This document shows, piece after piece, positions 33,801-46,400 of a stretch of DNA of 64,000 bases. Each line of letters opens with the position of its first letter. The stretch's first letter is position 1. The notes beneath the pieces were generated by a model. It worked only from the letters and a program-made list of their open reading frames with translations, ran no database searches and was not told where the DNA came from. The position numbers and the translations under genes were made by a program. Source of the DNA: Amorphophallus konjac (taxonomy: Eukaryota; Streptophyta; Magnoliopsida; Alismatales; Araceae); assembly GCA_022559845.1 (NCBI GenBank), contig CM040128.1, positions 271,752,698 to 271,816,697 on the forward strand. Direction: 5' to 3'.

Positions 33801-34413
33801 GCCTTGACCTGTTCTCGTCCCAGCCAGCCCCATGGCGCCTCCCACCGACGCAAGCAGCATTGGCAGCCCCACCACCACTAGCCCTGTTGTCAGCAGCGAC
33901 GGGCTCCAGTTTCAGCCAAAAGTGGCGGCCCCAGTTGTAACACTCTGCCACTCATTCGGGCCACAGCTACCCGTGCCGAGCAAGCCCGCGTTGTGCAATC
34001 GCCGCTGTGACTGCCCTCGATGTCGTCCTCCGTCAGTCGCACTGGCTGCCCCAGTGCCGGCCACTGACGACTGCTACGACGCCACCCCACCCCACCCCAC
34101 TGAGGTCGCCGGCCCTCCTTCCTCGGCCTGCCCAACGCCGCACCTCGTCACCACCTCTGCACGCCCTCCCGCCGCCCAATAGAGACCCCCACACCCCATG
34201 TCCCCGCCGTCGTCTTCTACTCCCCCCTCTTCCTACACACATCCCCTCACCTTTCTGTATAGTGACCCCGTCGGCCAACTCTCCCACGTCCCTCTCCCCT
34301 CGCCCCTGTACAGACTACAGAATGCCCCATCCTCTCTCTCTCTCTCTCTCCGCTCACTTGTCTGATAGGAATGGCGTGGCCCACGTCGACCCCCTTTTTT
34401 CTCTCCCGTCTCT

Positions 34414-34449
<36 letters not shown>

Positions 34450-37400
34450 GTTACGACAACGTCAAAAAAAAATACATCTTCAGAAAAAAAGGGAGAAAAG
34501 GAGAGAACAGAAAAGAAGAAAAAACAAAAGATTATTTTCTGAGGAAATAGAAAAAAAGGAGAGAAATCACGGTCTTCCTTTGTCCCGCATCACTTACTCT
34601 CCTTTCCTCTTCCCCTTATCTTTACTAGCCACCTTGCACTTTAACACCCTAGCTAATCTCAGATTCGAATGCATTTTAATTGTTTAACTCTGATGAACTT
34701 TCTGACATGGACATCCATGCATGAGAGTGGAATCCCCACTTTCTCTGCCAATTCCCACATCTAGTGCTCAGTAATTTTCTTGACTTTCTCAATTAAATCC
34801 TTTGTCATCTTGGCATTCCTTCTGGAGGCTCACAAAACATTGTGAGGTTGTGCCAAGTGATAAAGTGACACTGAAGACTTCATATATGGGTCAATAGTGT
34901 GCAAACACACAACTTGATGACCGAAAGATATAATGCTATGGCTTGCATGCTCAGTAGGAGGCATTGTAATAGTATGTGAATGGAAATAATATACTTTCTT
35001 ATTCAGATGCCCATCTAATGCATTAGAGACCCCAAGGGAGATGCATTCCAAATGTTGTATATGCTGTATGATGACCTTGGGAAATTCAAGCTTCTTCATT
35101 GATGAAAAAAAAAAAAAACTAAAGCATCACATAGTGGCCTGAGTGGCGGGCCCGAAATTGATTCTCATTGCATTCATTGTATTAAAATTTAGAACTGGTC
35201 ATACTTCTTTTAGAGAACAGCGCTCCTAGTAGTAGCCTTTTTGTCCTATGTTTTATTCTTGTTTATCTCTTTTCCATTAGGTCAGACTACTCGTGTTATT
35301 GCTCCTAGTATGAGGGGTATTTATGTCATGTAGTTTTTTTTCTTTGACCTAATAATATAAATAGAGAGAGAGACCGGTGGCTCAATTCCTGAGGCAACAA
35401 GTCATGTTTCTTGTGCGCATGTTTGTTCCTCTCATTCTTCTTCCTTTTCTCTCTTCTATTTCTTCTATTTCTAATATGGTATCTAAGCGATCTTGGGAGA
35501 TTGCTCATGTGTGTCTCTTGGGGTTTGTCCGCATTACCTCCAGCACCGTTTAGGGGTTACGACCCCCTATTAAAAACAAGGGAATGACTGACTGCCCCCG
35601 TTGGCCTCTTTCCTCTCTTTTTGATGGTTGGCCGTGGGTGTCCCCTATTGTGCTGCCTTCCCTAGTGCGTTTGCCAATCCTGCTGGTGTTTTCTGGGGTT
35701 CTAGAAACCTCTCCTCTAAAGTGCGCCCCCTTCTCTCTTGGTGTTTGGGTGTCTTCGGCACCCTTGCGGTATGTATCATCTTTGAGTTCTCTCTAGCGGA
35801 TAGCGATGTCGACCGTCTCTGAGTCTAACTCTATTATGGTGGTCTCTGAGACCCTTCCTATTTCAGTGGGTGCACCTCTGATGGCTACTCCCGACAATCA
35901 CCATCTACGGATGACTAAGGGCAAACTAGATGCTACAACTCATCGTCTTTGGGCTTTCTCCGCTCATATCTTTATTGGCGAGAAGTCTAAGCTAGGATAT
36001 ATTGATGGTTTTACTTTGCCGCCTCTTGCTAGAGGCCCCAAATGCTTTTCTTGGGATGTTGAAAATAGTCAGGTTATGGGTTGGATTATTAATTCCATTA
36101 ACCCGGAAATTTAGCATCTTGTTCTTTATGCTTTTCCTACTAGTTAAATATGGACCTTGCTTGAGAAGTTCTATGGGCAACATAGCGATATTATTGGTAC
36201 CTATCATCTCACTTGTGAAATCCGATCTCTAAAGCCGGCTGAACACTTTGTCACGACCTATTTTAGCGACCTCAATTAAGTGGTAGGATCTCGATTATTA
36301 TATGGTTTATAAGTGGGAGTGTTATTTCGATTAAGCTCAACATTTGAAACGTGCCCAAGCCACAAAAATCTTCCAATTCCTCGTTGGTCTTAATGTTGCC
36401 TATAATGCTCTGCGCAACCAAGTCCTTTGTGTTGATTCTCTTCCCTCCTTGGAAGTTGTCTTCTTGACGATTTTTAATGAGGAAAGCCATTGTCAGGTGA
36501 TGTCCTCTCCTCCTCTTTCGGCTTTTCCGACTCGGGGGGGGGGGGGGTTACTGTGCTGGGGAACAAAGTTGTCTCTGTTTTTTTCTCTTCAAAGCCTAAG
36601 ACTAAGGGTAATTTTCACTATACTAATTGCAATTTGGACAATCATGATATTAAGTTATACTGGGAGCTTTATCTTGAGAAGAAGCCACCAAAATTCAAGA
36701 ACGACAAAGGTGGTCGCTCAGCTAGGGGCAACACTGTTGCTGTTTCTAAGCTTATTATAGCTGCATCTCCTCTCTTTATAGAGGGTGGTTCATCACCGTC
36801 TCAAGTGCATGTGCTGTCCACCTCTAACATTGCTTGCCTCCAATGTGTTATTTTAGAGTTTGGTCATCTTGGTGCTTCTTTCATAGGTACTATCAGACAA
36901 CACTTAGTGCTACTACCCCCTCTTTATCTACTCCTTGGGTCATTGACTTGGGGGCAACCAATCATATGATCGGTATCTCCACTCACTTCACCTACTCTTC
37001 GTCTTTGGGGTAGGAAAAAGTGATTTTTCCCGATGGTACCCGAGCCACAATTACTGGGAAGGGTACCATCCGACTCAATAATCAGTTGGTCATCCCTTTT
37101 TCTCTTGATGTTCCTTCCTTGTCCATTAATCTTGTTTCAGTGAGTAGTCTTACTAAGTTGTTGAATTGCTCAATAACCTTCTTTCCTACTCACTGTATTT
37201 TTCAAGACTTGCAGACGTGACAAACGTTTGGGAGTGGTCGTAAAGTGTGTGGCCTCTATCACTTCGAGCTTAGTGGAGCCATTGCTTTTCAATCCGAAAA
37301 TTGTAGTAGTGAAAACCAATCTCTTAGGGATGTCTATTTGTGGCATTCATACCTTGGTCATATCTCTTTTAAGTTTCTCAGAGTCTTTTTTCCTCAGTTG

Positions 37401-40400
37401 TTTACTTCAATTGCAGTTTAAGTCGTTATGGTGTCTAAGCTTGTGTTTTAGACGAGGTTGACATCCCCTTTTCTCTATACCCGGGCGACATTGCGAGAAG
37501 TCTTATATTTTGTTTTGGGCTTGTGGGATTTCCTCTGATCATGGAATGGACTCTCTCTGAGGAGGTAAGGGTGCACATGTGGGGGGGGGGGGGTACACGA
37601 GTGTCCAGTGCGGTGTCCATTTCATGGGATGCGCATCGTCACACGATGAGGGTTCGAGTGCTGGACCTTTCCTCACTGACCGCAGTCAGTGTTGATTTAC
37701 ATCGACCTAACGTTCGAACAATCTTGTTTAATTGTCAACAATAAGGCCTAGAATTTCTCTCCAAGGTTCTAATCGAGGGCACATCAGCATAGGTAGCTTG
37801 CATCGCACTTTCGATTCCTAGTGGGTGACCGCAAAACATGTGAGGGGCAGGATTTGGCTAAGACCAGGTTGAACTGGGCAACAGCCTACTGTATCTCAGG
37901 ATAAGAGTGAGCTAAGGGAGCCCAGGAGTGCACCAGGGTGCCCCGTTGATTGCCTGGACACTAGGGACATTTTGGTAATTTGCCATATACAGTGGCACTA
38001 TGGTAATTTTACCTTGTTGGAAGTTTTATCACAATCTGGGGTGGCTGCGAGTTAAGGGTTGACTCTGGAAGGCTCAAAGGATATTTTCAAGAGCCGTTGG
38101 GAATTATCAGGGCATCCCAAGGTTGGAAGGGCATTTTTATAATTTGGCACGACCCTATTTGGGGGGGTTTTATGAGAGGCGCTGGGGCCGAAGGGTCATT
38201 TGTAGGCATTTCTGGAGTATGGAGAGGTCGTGAGGTCATTAAAGGCGAGGCACACCCTTAGCTCCTGAAGGAAGGACAGATGTGTAATTTTCCTTGTAGG
38301 AGGGGTTTATTCACAATTTTCCTTAATTAGCACGCATCGGGGACAACATCACATACCCTTGCAAATTTTCATAAATTTCATTGCAAAAAGTTATCGACGA
38401 GTTGTCAACTGTACATAGTACCATCGCCCTGAGGCGATCATGTTCAATTCTAATATCCTCGGGAAGGGCGTTTCAGTCATTTCACATCTTCATGACTGAA
38501 TTAAATTTTCCCTTTGTCACCCGGATGATATAAGAAGAACATGATCCGTAGGGTCGTGATTACAAGGCCCACATAAGGGCATAAGTACAAATCCCGCGTA
38601 GGGGCATAACAACAGAGCCCACGTAGGGGCATAAATATAAGACCCCCCGTAGGGGTACAATACGAGCCCCACATAGGGGCACAACAGCAAAGCCCACACA
38701 GGGGCATATATACAAGCCCGGGATGTTACATATCCCAAGTGGGCCAAAACAACGACCGAGAGCCTTCTTCTTCTCTTTTCAGTAGAAAAATTCCAAGTCC
38801 AAAAGTCCTCCGCCCCAAAAAGCCCTCTTCTCAAGTGAGTCAAGTAGGGGGTATTAATAGAAGGTGAGGGACCGGCCCGGGGTGGGCCGAACCCGGGCGG
38901 GTCAAGGCCACCTCGGACACGTCCCTTTCATTTTTTTGTTATTTTTTTTTTAAGATGGGAGTGGGCGGTTGCCCCGGGACTGACCTGGGACTGCCTCGGG
39001 CAGGTCCGCGCGGACCTGCCCGGGGTGGGGGAGCCCTCAGCGGGTCTTGCCCGGGGGTGGGCACCCTAGGTAGGTCCGCCTGGGGTCCCTCGACCCCGGG
39101 CGGGTTCCCCCACCCTACGCGAACCCGCACGGCCGCGCCGGGGGCCTGCCCTCGGGTGGCCGGCCCCGGGCGGGTTCCTCCACCCCCGGTGGTGTGGCCC
39201 CCCTTTATAAACCCATTAAAAAAGGTTTTTCTTGCTTTAGTTCTCGTTGCATGCCGCGTGGAAGAGAGAGAAGCTTCTCCATACTTGTTCGTCGTCTTCC
39301 TTGCGTCGTTCGTCGAGGGAGGGAGCCTTCTTCCATCTTGAGAGACGTGGTACACACCGTTGGGACTGCGAAAGAGGTGTGCATAGCACTTTTTTTCTCC
39401 TCCTCTTTGTTGCGAGGCTATCTCTGTGTTCATTTACCCCGGAACCACATGACCCTGGCGGTCTCTGTGGATTTATCCCGGGTTATGGCCACCCTTTTGC
39501 TGCGAAACGCGTTGGGCTGCAACAATGAACGGGCTATGAAACCCCTTATGGAGCGGAGATACTCCGGGGGATGGCACTACGTCGATTCCGCAACCTCGGT
39601 TCATACATGAATAAATATCCGTGTTGGGTTGGGAATTAGTTTTTATATTTCATCCGAATTATTGCAGGGATTTTTTTTTGGTTGCAACAGCTTGTCAACT
39701 TGCCAAACATTGTAGAATAACTTTTTTAGTATCAATAAAACATAGTTCTTCTCCTTTTGAACTTGTGCATTTAGATTTTTGGGGTCCCTCCCCTTACCCT
39801 CTATATATGGTCATCAATAGTTCTTTTCTTTTATTGATGATTATTCCAATTTTTGTAGGCTATATCTCGCTCTCGCGGGAGTAGGTTCCCCACGTAGTCC
39901 AAGTGTTTTGTCGGACAGTGGAAACCTAGTTCAATCAAATGGTGAAAATCTTTAGATTTGACAATGCACGTGAATACTTTGAAGAAATTGAATAATTTTC
40001 TGGCGGATACTGACATTGTACATGAATCATCTTGAGCCTACATCCTGTAGCAAATGGTGTAGTTGGACACAAAAATTGCATCTTTTGGAGGTTGCTCATG
40101 CGCTTCTTTTTTACCATAATCTTCCCAAAAATTGTTGGGGCATTACTGTTCTCCATGCTGCCTATTTCAACAATAGGAAGCCATCTCGAACACTGGACGG
40201 TTGGGTTCCTTTCCTCCTGCTTTATCCTTCGATGTCCTTATTCTCTTTGCCTCTTTCGGTTTTTCTCCTTCCCTGGTGAGAATTGAAAAAAATGGGGCTT
40301 AAAATAGAGGTGCCCCGGTGGAATTAGCAATTTCCATCTTAGAAATGTGTAAGGGTAAAAAGGCCTAAAACTTGGTCGTGGTGAAAATCTCAAAAGAGAA

Positions 40401-43400
40401 TCTCAGGCAAAAATGGAAAACCCCTTGATGTGAAAATCCGCAAGGGCGCGTTGGAAAAACTTAAAGGGGGTTAGCTTCAACGAAAACTCGAAAAGACGTT
40501 GAGGTTGGTAATGTCAAAAATAAAGAGGAAGCATCAAAGAAGAAAATTTTGTTGCCGTTAATCAGTGTAAGCCACCACTTCGAACACTTTGGTCCAAATG
40601 GCTTCGTCCCACCACAGCTAACATACCTCCAAATTACAACTCTTGAAATTTCAATTCCAGACTGAATCCTTGGCCTCCAGACTACAAAGGTCAGCCAAGA
40701 CCTAAATTCCAAACCCCAATTTCAACTCTTAGCTTCCAAACCACAAAGGTCAACCGAGTGTGGAGCTTCGAAGCAACTATCGGCTTTCCAACCACAAAGA
40801 TCTATAGAATGTCAAACTCCAAACTCCAAATCTTTAGTTCCCAAACCACAAAGGTCAACCAAACCCTAAATTTCAAATCCCAAGCCCAATTTATGACTTC
40901 CAAACCACAAAGGTTAGCCATGCTTCCAAACTCTCAAAATTTAGTCCTTAGCTCTCAAACCACAAAGGTCAGCCAAGTCCTGATTCTAGTACCCGACTTT
41001 CAAACCACAAAGGTTAGCTGTGTTGCGAAACCCAAAATTCAATCATTGGCTTCTAAACCACAAAGGTCAACTAATCTCAAAATTCAATTCTTAGCTCCAA
41101 ACCACAAATATAAGCCGACCCTATTCTTGTTAAAGTTGGGCGTCAAACCACAAAGGTTGGCCTCTCACTCTCCCTTGTCCCAACAAAAAAACGGGGCTTA
41201 AAATAGAGTTGACTTGACGGACTTAAGTATCTGGTTCGTTGGTTACTTAAGGGCAAGAAGGTCTTAACTCGGTTGAGGTGAAAATCCGAAAGGGCATCTC
41301 ACACAAAATTAGGTAACCCCTCAACGTGAAAACCCATGAGGGCGCGTTGGAAAAAGTTAAAGGGGGTTAATTTCGGTGAAAACCCGTAAGGGCGTTGGTG
41401 GAGAGGCTAAATAACTCCGGTGGAAACTCTCCCTCCGGTGGAAGGTGAAAGGCCAAGGTGAGACCCCCTCCCCCCTCCTTCTGGGGCGCAGCTTACCTTC
41501 TTGCTTCCTTGCACTTGCGCCTCTTAGAAGCTCTCCAAGTGTTCCTTGTCTTCTCTTTCTCTTGTCTTGTTCTTCTCTTCTTTTTTCCTCCTCAAGCTCT
41601 CCGTTTTATAGGTGGTGGAGAGGCTAGGTAACTCCGGTGGAAGGTGAAAGGCCAAGGTGAGACACCCCCCCCCCCCTCTTTCTCTTGTCCGTCCCGGCGA
41701 CGTGAACATCATAATATTCCAAGTTGTTGACAATGAACAACTGAAGCTGTTGGTGTCGATGTACAAGTGCCAATTCTTTTTGGCGTTCATTTGGTAAGTC
41801 ACTGGGCTCTTCGTCAAAGTTTGACTTACTGGAGGGAGGTGGCAACCCTATAGTGTTGACAGAATAGTAGACTTTATAGTCTACTTCTCGATTATGGGGA
41901 AGGCCTCTTGCATCTCTTCTGAAGACAGGGAGCTATCCCGAGAGTTGTTCCCTTGCCACAAACTGGCCGTCACAAGGGAATTTTAATTTTTGAAAATTTT
42001 TAAAAATATCATAATTTCACTTTGAGAACTATGTGGGGTTCAACCGACACCTATCAGTCGGTCCAAAGAATTCTGACTCGGACGATTTCTAAAGAGAAAA
42101 ATCAATAGAGCCGTAGGGTTTCCCAAGTCAACACATTGGCATAGCCCAAGGAAAAGCAAATCGGCCCAGGCACTCAAATAATGCGTGGCCATCAGTACAT
42201 CTCTGTCTCAGGGAGAGCTGTAAGCAGTCAAGTTCAACAGACCATGATATATATTAGTCAGGGCATAGTAAGCCTATGTCCATCAGCGAGGAGGCACGCT
42301 GGATATATTCGCTCAGGCCACATAAGCTTCTCTTCTCCATGGGGCATCACAAAAGTGACAAGCTAGTAAACAAGATAAGTCGAATATGGCAACCCACGGG
42401 GTTTCAACACTTTATTTTTTGGGGTAGACAACTAGTGCTTGCGTCTCTATAACTTTGATGTCAACTGATAATAGTGGTCAAGAAACTTGTTATCTTCAAC
42501 AAAATTTTCATAAAAGTAGAATGAGTCGTTGTAAAAATAACAGACTCAGACATTCACACTAACTCTGATAGTGCTCGAGGAAGTTGCAGGGGTATCGTCC
42601 TTTTTAGTTTGGGCCAAATCTCCCTAGACCGTCGTAAGCCCTATACCTATGCTCTGATTTCTGTGCAAATCGTCGAGCGCCACCTCCTCGTAAGGGTGCC
42701 TGGAAATAGCCAAGCCGGAAATCCTGGGAAAACTCCACAAATCAATAGCCGTCTCATCTTCAGCGGTGGCAAAAGTATTCCATTAGCTGTTAAACCTCTC
42801 AACCAAAGTTTGGAGCAACCCTGTATGGCAAGGATAGTCATAGAGTGTGGCTGTAACTACGTGACAGATTCCAAGGTGATTCAAAGCCTCACTATAAGGG
42901 TGCAAGATGTTAATCAGCCACTCTGTGGCTCTCAAATGAAACTGATGGGAGGAGAGCACCGACCATTTCCCGTACTAGCTCGGTGCTAAACCACTCGTAA
43001 TTTTGCCGAGGAAGCACAATTTATCATACCCTTCACTTGCATGCTGTGAGCCAGAAGGTGTCAAGAATAGATTGGAAACACTGGTTAGGTCAAACCTGTG
43101 CTGGCTGAACAACTCCCAAATCGTCAATGTAATATTGTGTGTCTTGGTATGGCAGTTGACATCAGTGTGGAAGAAACGCAACTGGTCTGTCGCCAGGAAC
43201 CGAGCATTTTCATAATATTTTTTTGAGTATTTTCAGAACAAAGGAATTATGAAAATTAAATCCATTTAATTACATCGTAAAGCAGTATAAAATTGTGGCT
43301 ATTACATGTGGGTTAATTTTAAACGCCCCCGGGAGCCCGTTGGGCGAGATTATTTACACAAAAAATTGTGTGTTTTAATACACGATAATTATGTCAAACA

Positions 43401-46400
43401 TTTGGTGGGTGGCACTAAGCCACGTACCCATGCGGCGAAACAATCAGAAAACGACAACTCTTACGCTTTCGTGTGGTGTTCCCAATGCACCATGAAGTTA
43501 TCCCTGCACCCCGGCGGCCGGGAGCCAAAGACAACAGAACGGCGTCAAGAGGAGGTCAAGAAACAAACAAAAGGTCGCCACCTGCAGCTACCTTGGAGAG
43601 AAGAAGAAACCATAAAAAGTTCCCAGAAAGGGACAGATCAAGGGTTTTTTATAGTCCTTTTGGACTTAGAAACTAGGAGGGACGGCCCCCTTCTCCACCT
43701 TTCTCGTGGCTGGCAAGGAAGGCCAGGAGGAATCCCCCCTCCAGGTATTAGAAACCTGGAGGAGCCCCTCCCGGGTGCTGTGAACAGGAGGGGGCCATCC
43801 CTCTGGGTTCTGCAGGCCAGGGGGATCCCCTTCAGGTTTTGCAGACCCGGAGGGAGCCCCTTCGAGTCGTGTAGACCCGGTGGGAACTCCCCCGGGTTCT
43901 GCAGACCTGGAGGGAGCCCCTCTGGGTTCTCCCCCCTCTTGTGCACTGCCTAACCAAATCAAAAAGGAGATGGCCAGGGGGAGGCCCCTCCGGGTCTGCA
44001 AACTTGGAGGAGCCTCCTCCGTCCCCTCTTTCTGTGCTCTCTCCTTCTAAAACAAAAAGGAAAAGGGTGAGAAGGGGGAGAGGAATACTAGGAGGTGCAG
44101 CCCAATGCACCAAACCCACGACCCAGGAGGAACAACCTCCACGTTTCCTTTCTCCATCTCCTATAAATAGGAGGCTTTGGTGAAGAGAAGGGAAAAAAAG
44201 AGGAGGGGAGAACTTGGAAGACTTCGAGGGGAGCACAAGTGTTGGAGTTTGGAGCACTTGGAGCAGCACTTGTGCAAGGAGGAAGCTTGGGCGGCCTTCC
44301 CTTGGAGTTTGAAGACATGAAGACCCTTCAATTGTGTAAAACCCTTAATTAAAGGGTATATTACATAAATACCCTCATTTGAGAAAATTATCTTGTATTT
44401 GATATCAAATTCATGAAAATCATGGGAAAAACCATGTTGATCCCAAAATGTCGAAAGTTCTGGGAATTTGTCATCGAATCATGGGAAAAACCACGTAGTT
44501 TGCAAAAAAACTGCAGTTTTATCTTTGTACTTTGTGAAATTGTAAAAGTGCCCAGGAGGTTATGCAAAAACTTTGGAATTGCAGGGATTATTCAAGAAAT
44601 GTTCAACTTCATCCAAATATTCTCAAAGTTGATGAAAAGACCATCCTTATTTTCATAAGATTTGGAAATTGCAATTCTACCTTGGAAGTTTATGAAATTA
44701 CATAAATGTCTTGGAGAGTTATGGAAAAAAATGTTGGAATTGCATGGATGGCGTATTTCCTCCGGCATAAATCCCCGGTTCATGAGAAACCACAAACAAA
44801 CCCTAGTTTAGGGGAAATTGCAAATATACCTCCGTCTTAGGGCGTGGAGGTCCCTTTCGGATTGAGCACCCAATGTCACAACAGATATTGTAGAGGTTAA
44901 GGGGATCTTTGGTAGTTAATCAAAGGTGTTCGGACTTGTACCGATGTAAATTAACATCGATCACGGTCGGTGGGGAAAAATCTAGTACATGAACACTAAA
45001 TCGTCTGTTAAATATGAAGTGCGGACATAATATGTATGCTAATCAATTAGCTAATATGCATAATTATCCAACAAATGTATCTATATCAAAATTAATTTTT
45101 TGCATGTTAAACAAGGATTTAACTGGATTAGAGTCAGACACAAATGTCTCAATTTTCTGATTCTTATAATTAAATGCCATTTTTAGTCATATTCAGAAAT
45201 GTTTAAGTGTTTGCATTGTTTGTAACAGAAATGATTGCCCACCATATAGCTCGCCTGAAGGCTACCTAGTTCTAATGAGAGGAATATGGGTGACATAGAT
45301 TACACGATGTTATAACTCCCGGTAGCACAGTCTTAGAAGGCACAAATCCTACTGGCTTCTAGGTACACGGGGCTCTCCTCTTGAGTTGGAGAGGCTCTTG
45401 ATGCCGTGAACTTTGAAGGTTGGAACATGGATTTCCTGCCAATGTTGTCAATTACATGTTCTGATTACAAAGAATATTATTATTACTGGGGGTTGGTGGG
45501 AATATAGGTTCTGCTAGAAGGTTACATCAGAGAGAATGCTAGGCTAGCACTGGATGGGCTTTCAGGAAGTATGGGTAGGGGGAGGGAAAGGGATTTACTG
45601 TGGAACTTGATGTGTTCAAACATGAAGTAATGGATGGAGAGTGACAACAGGGTGCCCATGGAAGTCAGAAACAAGTGGAATATGGATTACAAGAAGCAAA
45701 GCTGGTTCATTTGTTTCTGATTCTGATTTTTTTTTGTTAAATGAAATCAGATCTGGAAGTGGAGATTCCAATGTTAATATTTTTCCCATGATCCTAGCAT
45801 TTTGACCATGAGCCAATTGACCAGCAAAATCTACCTGGCTTTGGACAAGGCAGATGGGAAAAGACCACCTGATCATGGGCTTGAGAGCGGACTAGAATGA
45901 TTTGGAGAGGGCAAGCCGCCTCCTAGTAAGTGACTGCTCCCTCCCACCATGGGTGGCTTCTGATAACACCCCCTCCCCCCAACACACACACACACATAAT
46001 TAAGGCCTACCTGTGCATAGGGGGTGGGCCCCTTGAAGCCCTCAATTTGGGCAGGCCTATGGATTAATCCTTGATGTGCTTGCACCTCAGCGAAGGATCA
46101 GATCTGATCATAAAGCAAAGAAAATGTTTGTTCAAAAATATATAATAGCGATACATAGTGTTTTATGTCAGAGTGATATCTGACGCCATGTGAAGCTTGG
46201 AATTGTGTCAGGAATTGGATTATTTGAATCTGCTGACATCCCTAGTGACCCATGTGAGCGCAATGGTGAGGTTGGCAGCCAATTGATGTTTGAAGTAGAG
46301 CAGCTTCCTGTGGAGGGGGGGGGGCAGATGCTGGAAGGAGGGGAGGGGAAGTGGCTGCATGGAGGCAAGTAATCTTATCTTAAGTTGGGCTGAATTTCTG

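Larger units (their letters stand above)
35270..40285 (+). pseudogene. Degraded Ty1/copia element: gag, protease, part of integrase
   Basis: A probable LTR end with a TATA-like AATATAAATA (about 35,350) is followed by a degenerate initiator-Met primer site TGGTATCTAAGC (35477-35488). Gag starts at 35,806 (LWAFSAHIFIGEKSKLGYI), with a decayed zinc finger near 36,630. Protease is at about 36,940 (VIDLGATNHM, Leu in place of Ser), then GAG-pre-integrase up to about 37,420. Integrase islands at 39,690-40,280 include SSPFELVHLDFWGPSP and LLEVAHALLFYHNLPKNCWG. Many stops and frameshifts; reverse transcriptase and the 3' LTR are missing. About 2.2 kb of foreign sequence interrupts it before the integrase core. 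Confidence 0.8.

Noticed and set aside
38939..39433. 164-codon minus-strand ORF rich in Gly, Pro and Arg
   Set aside because: Compositional, inside a GC-rich LTR-like block; no domain.
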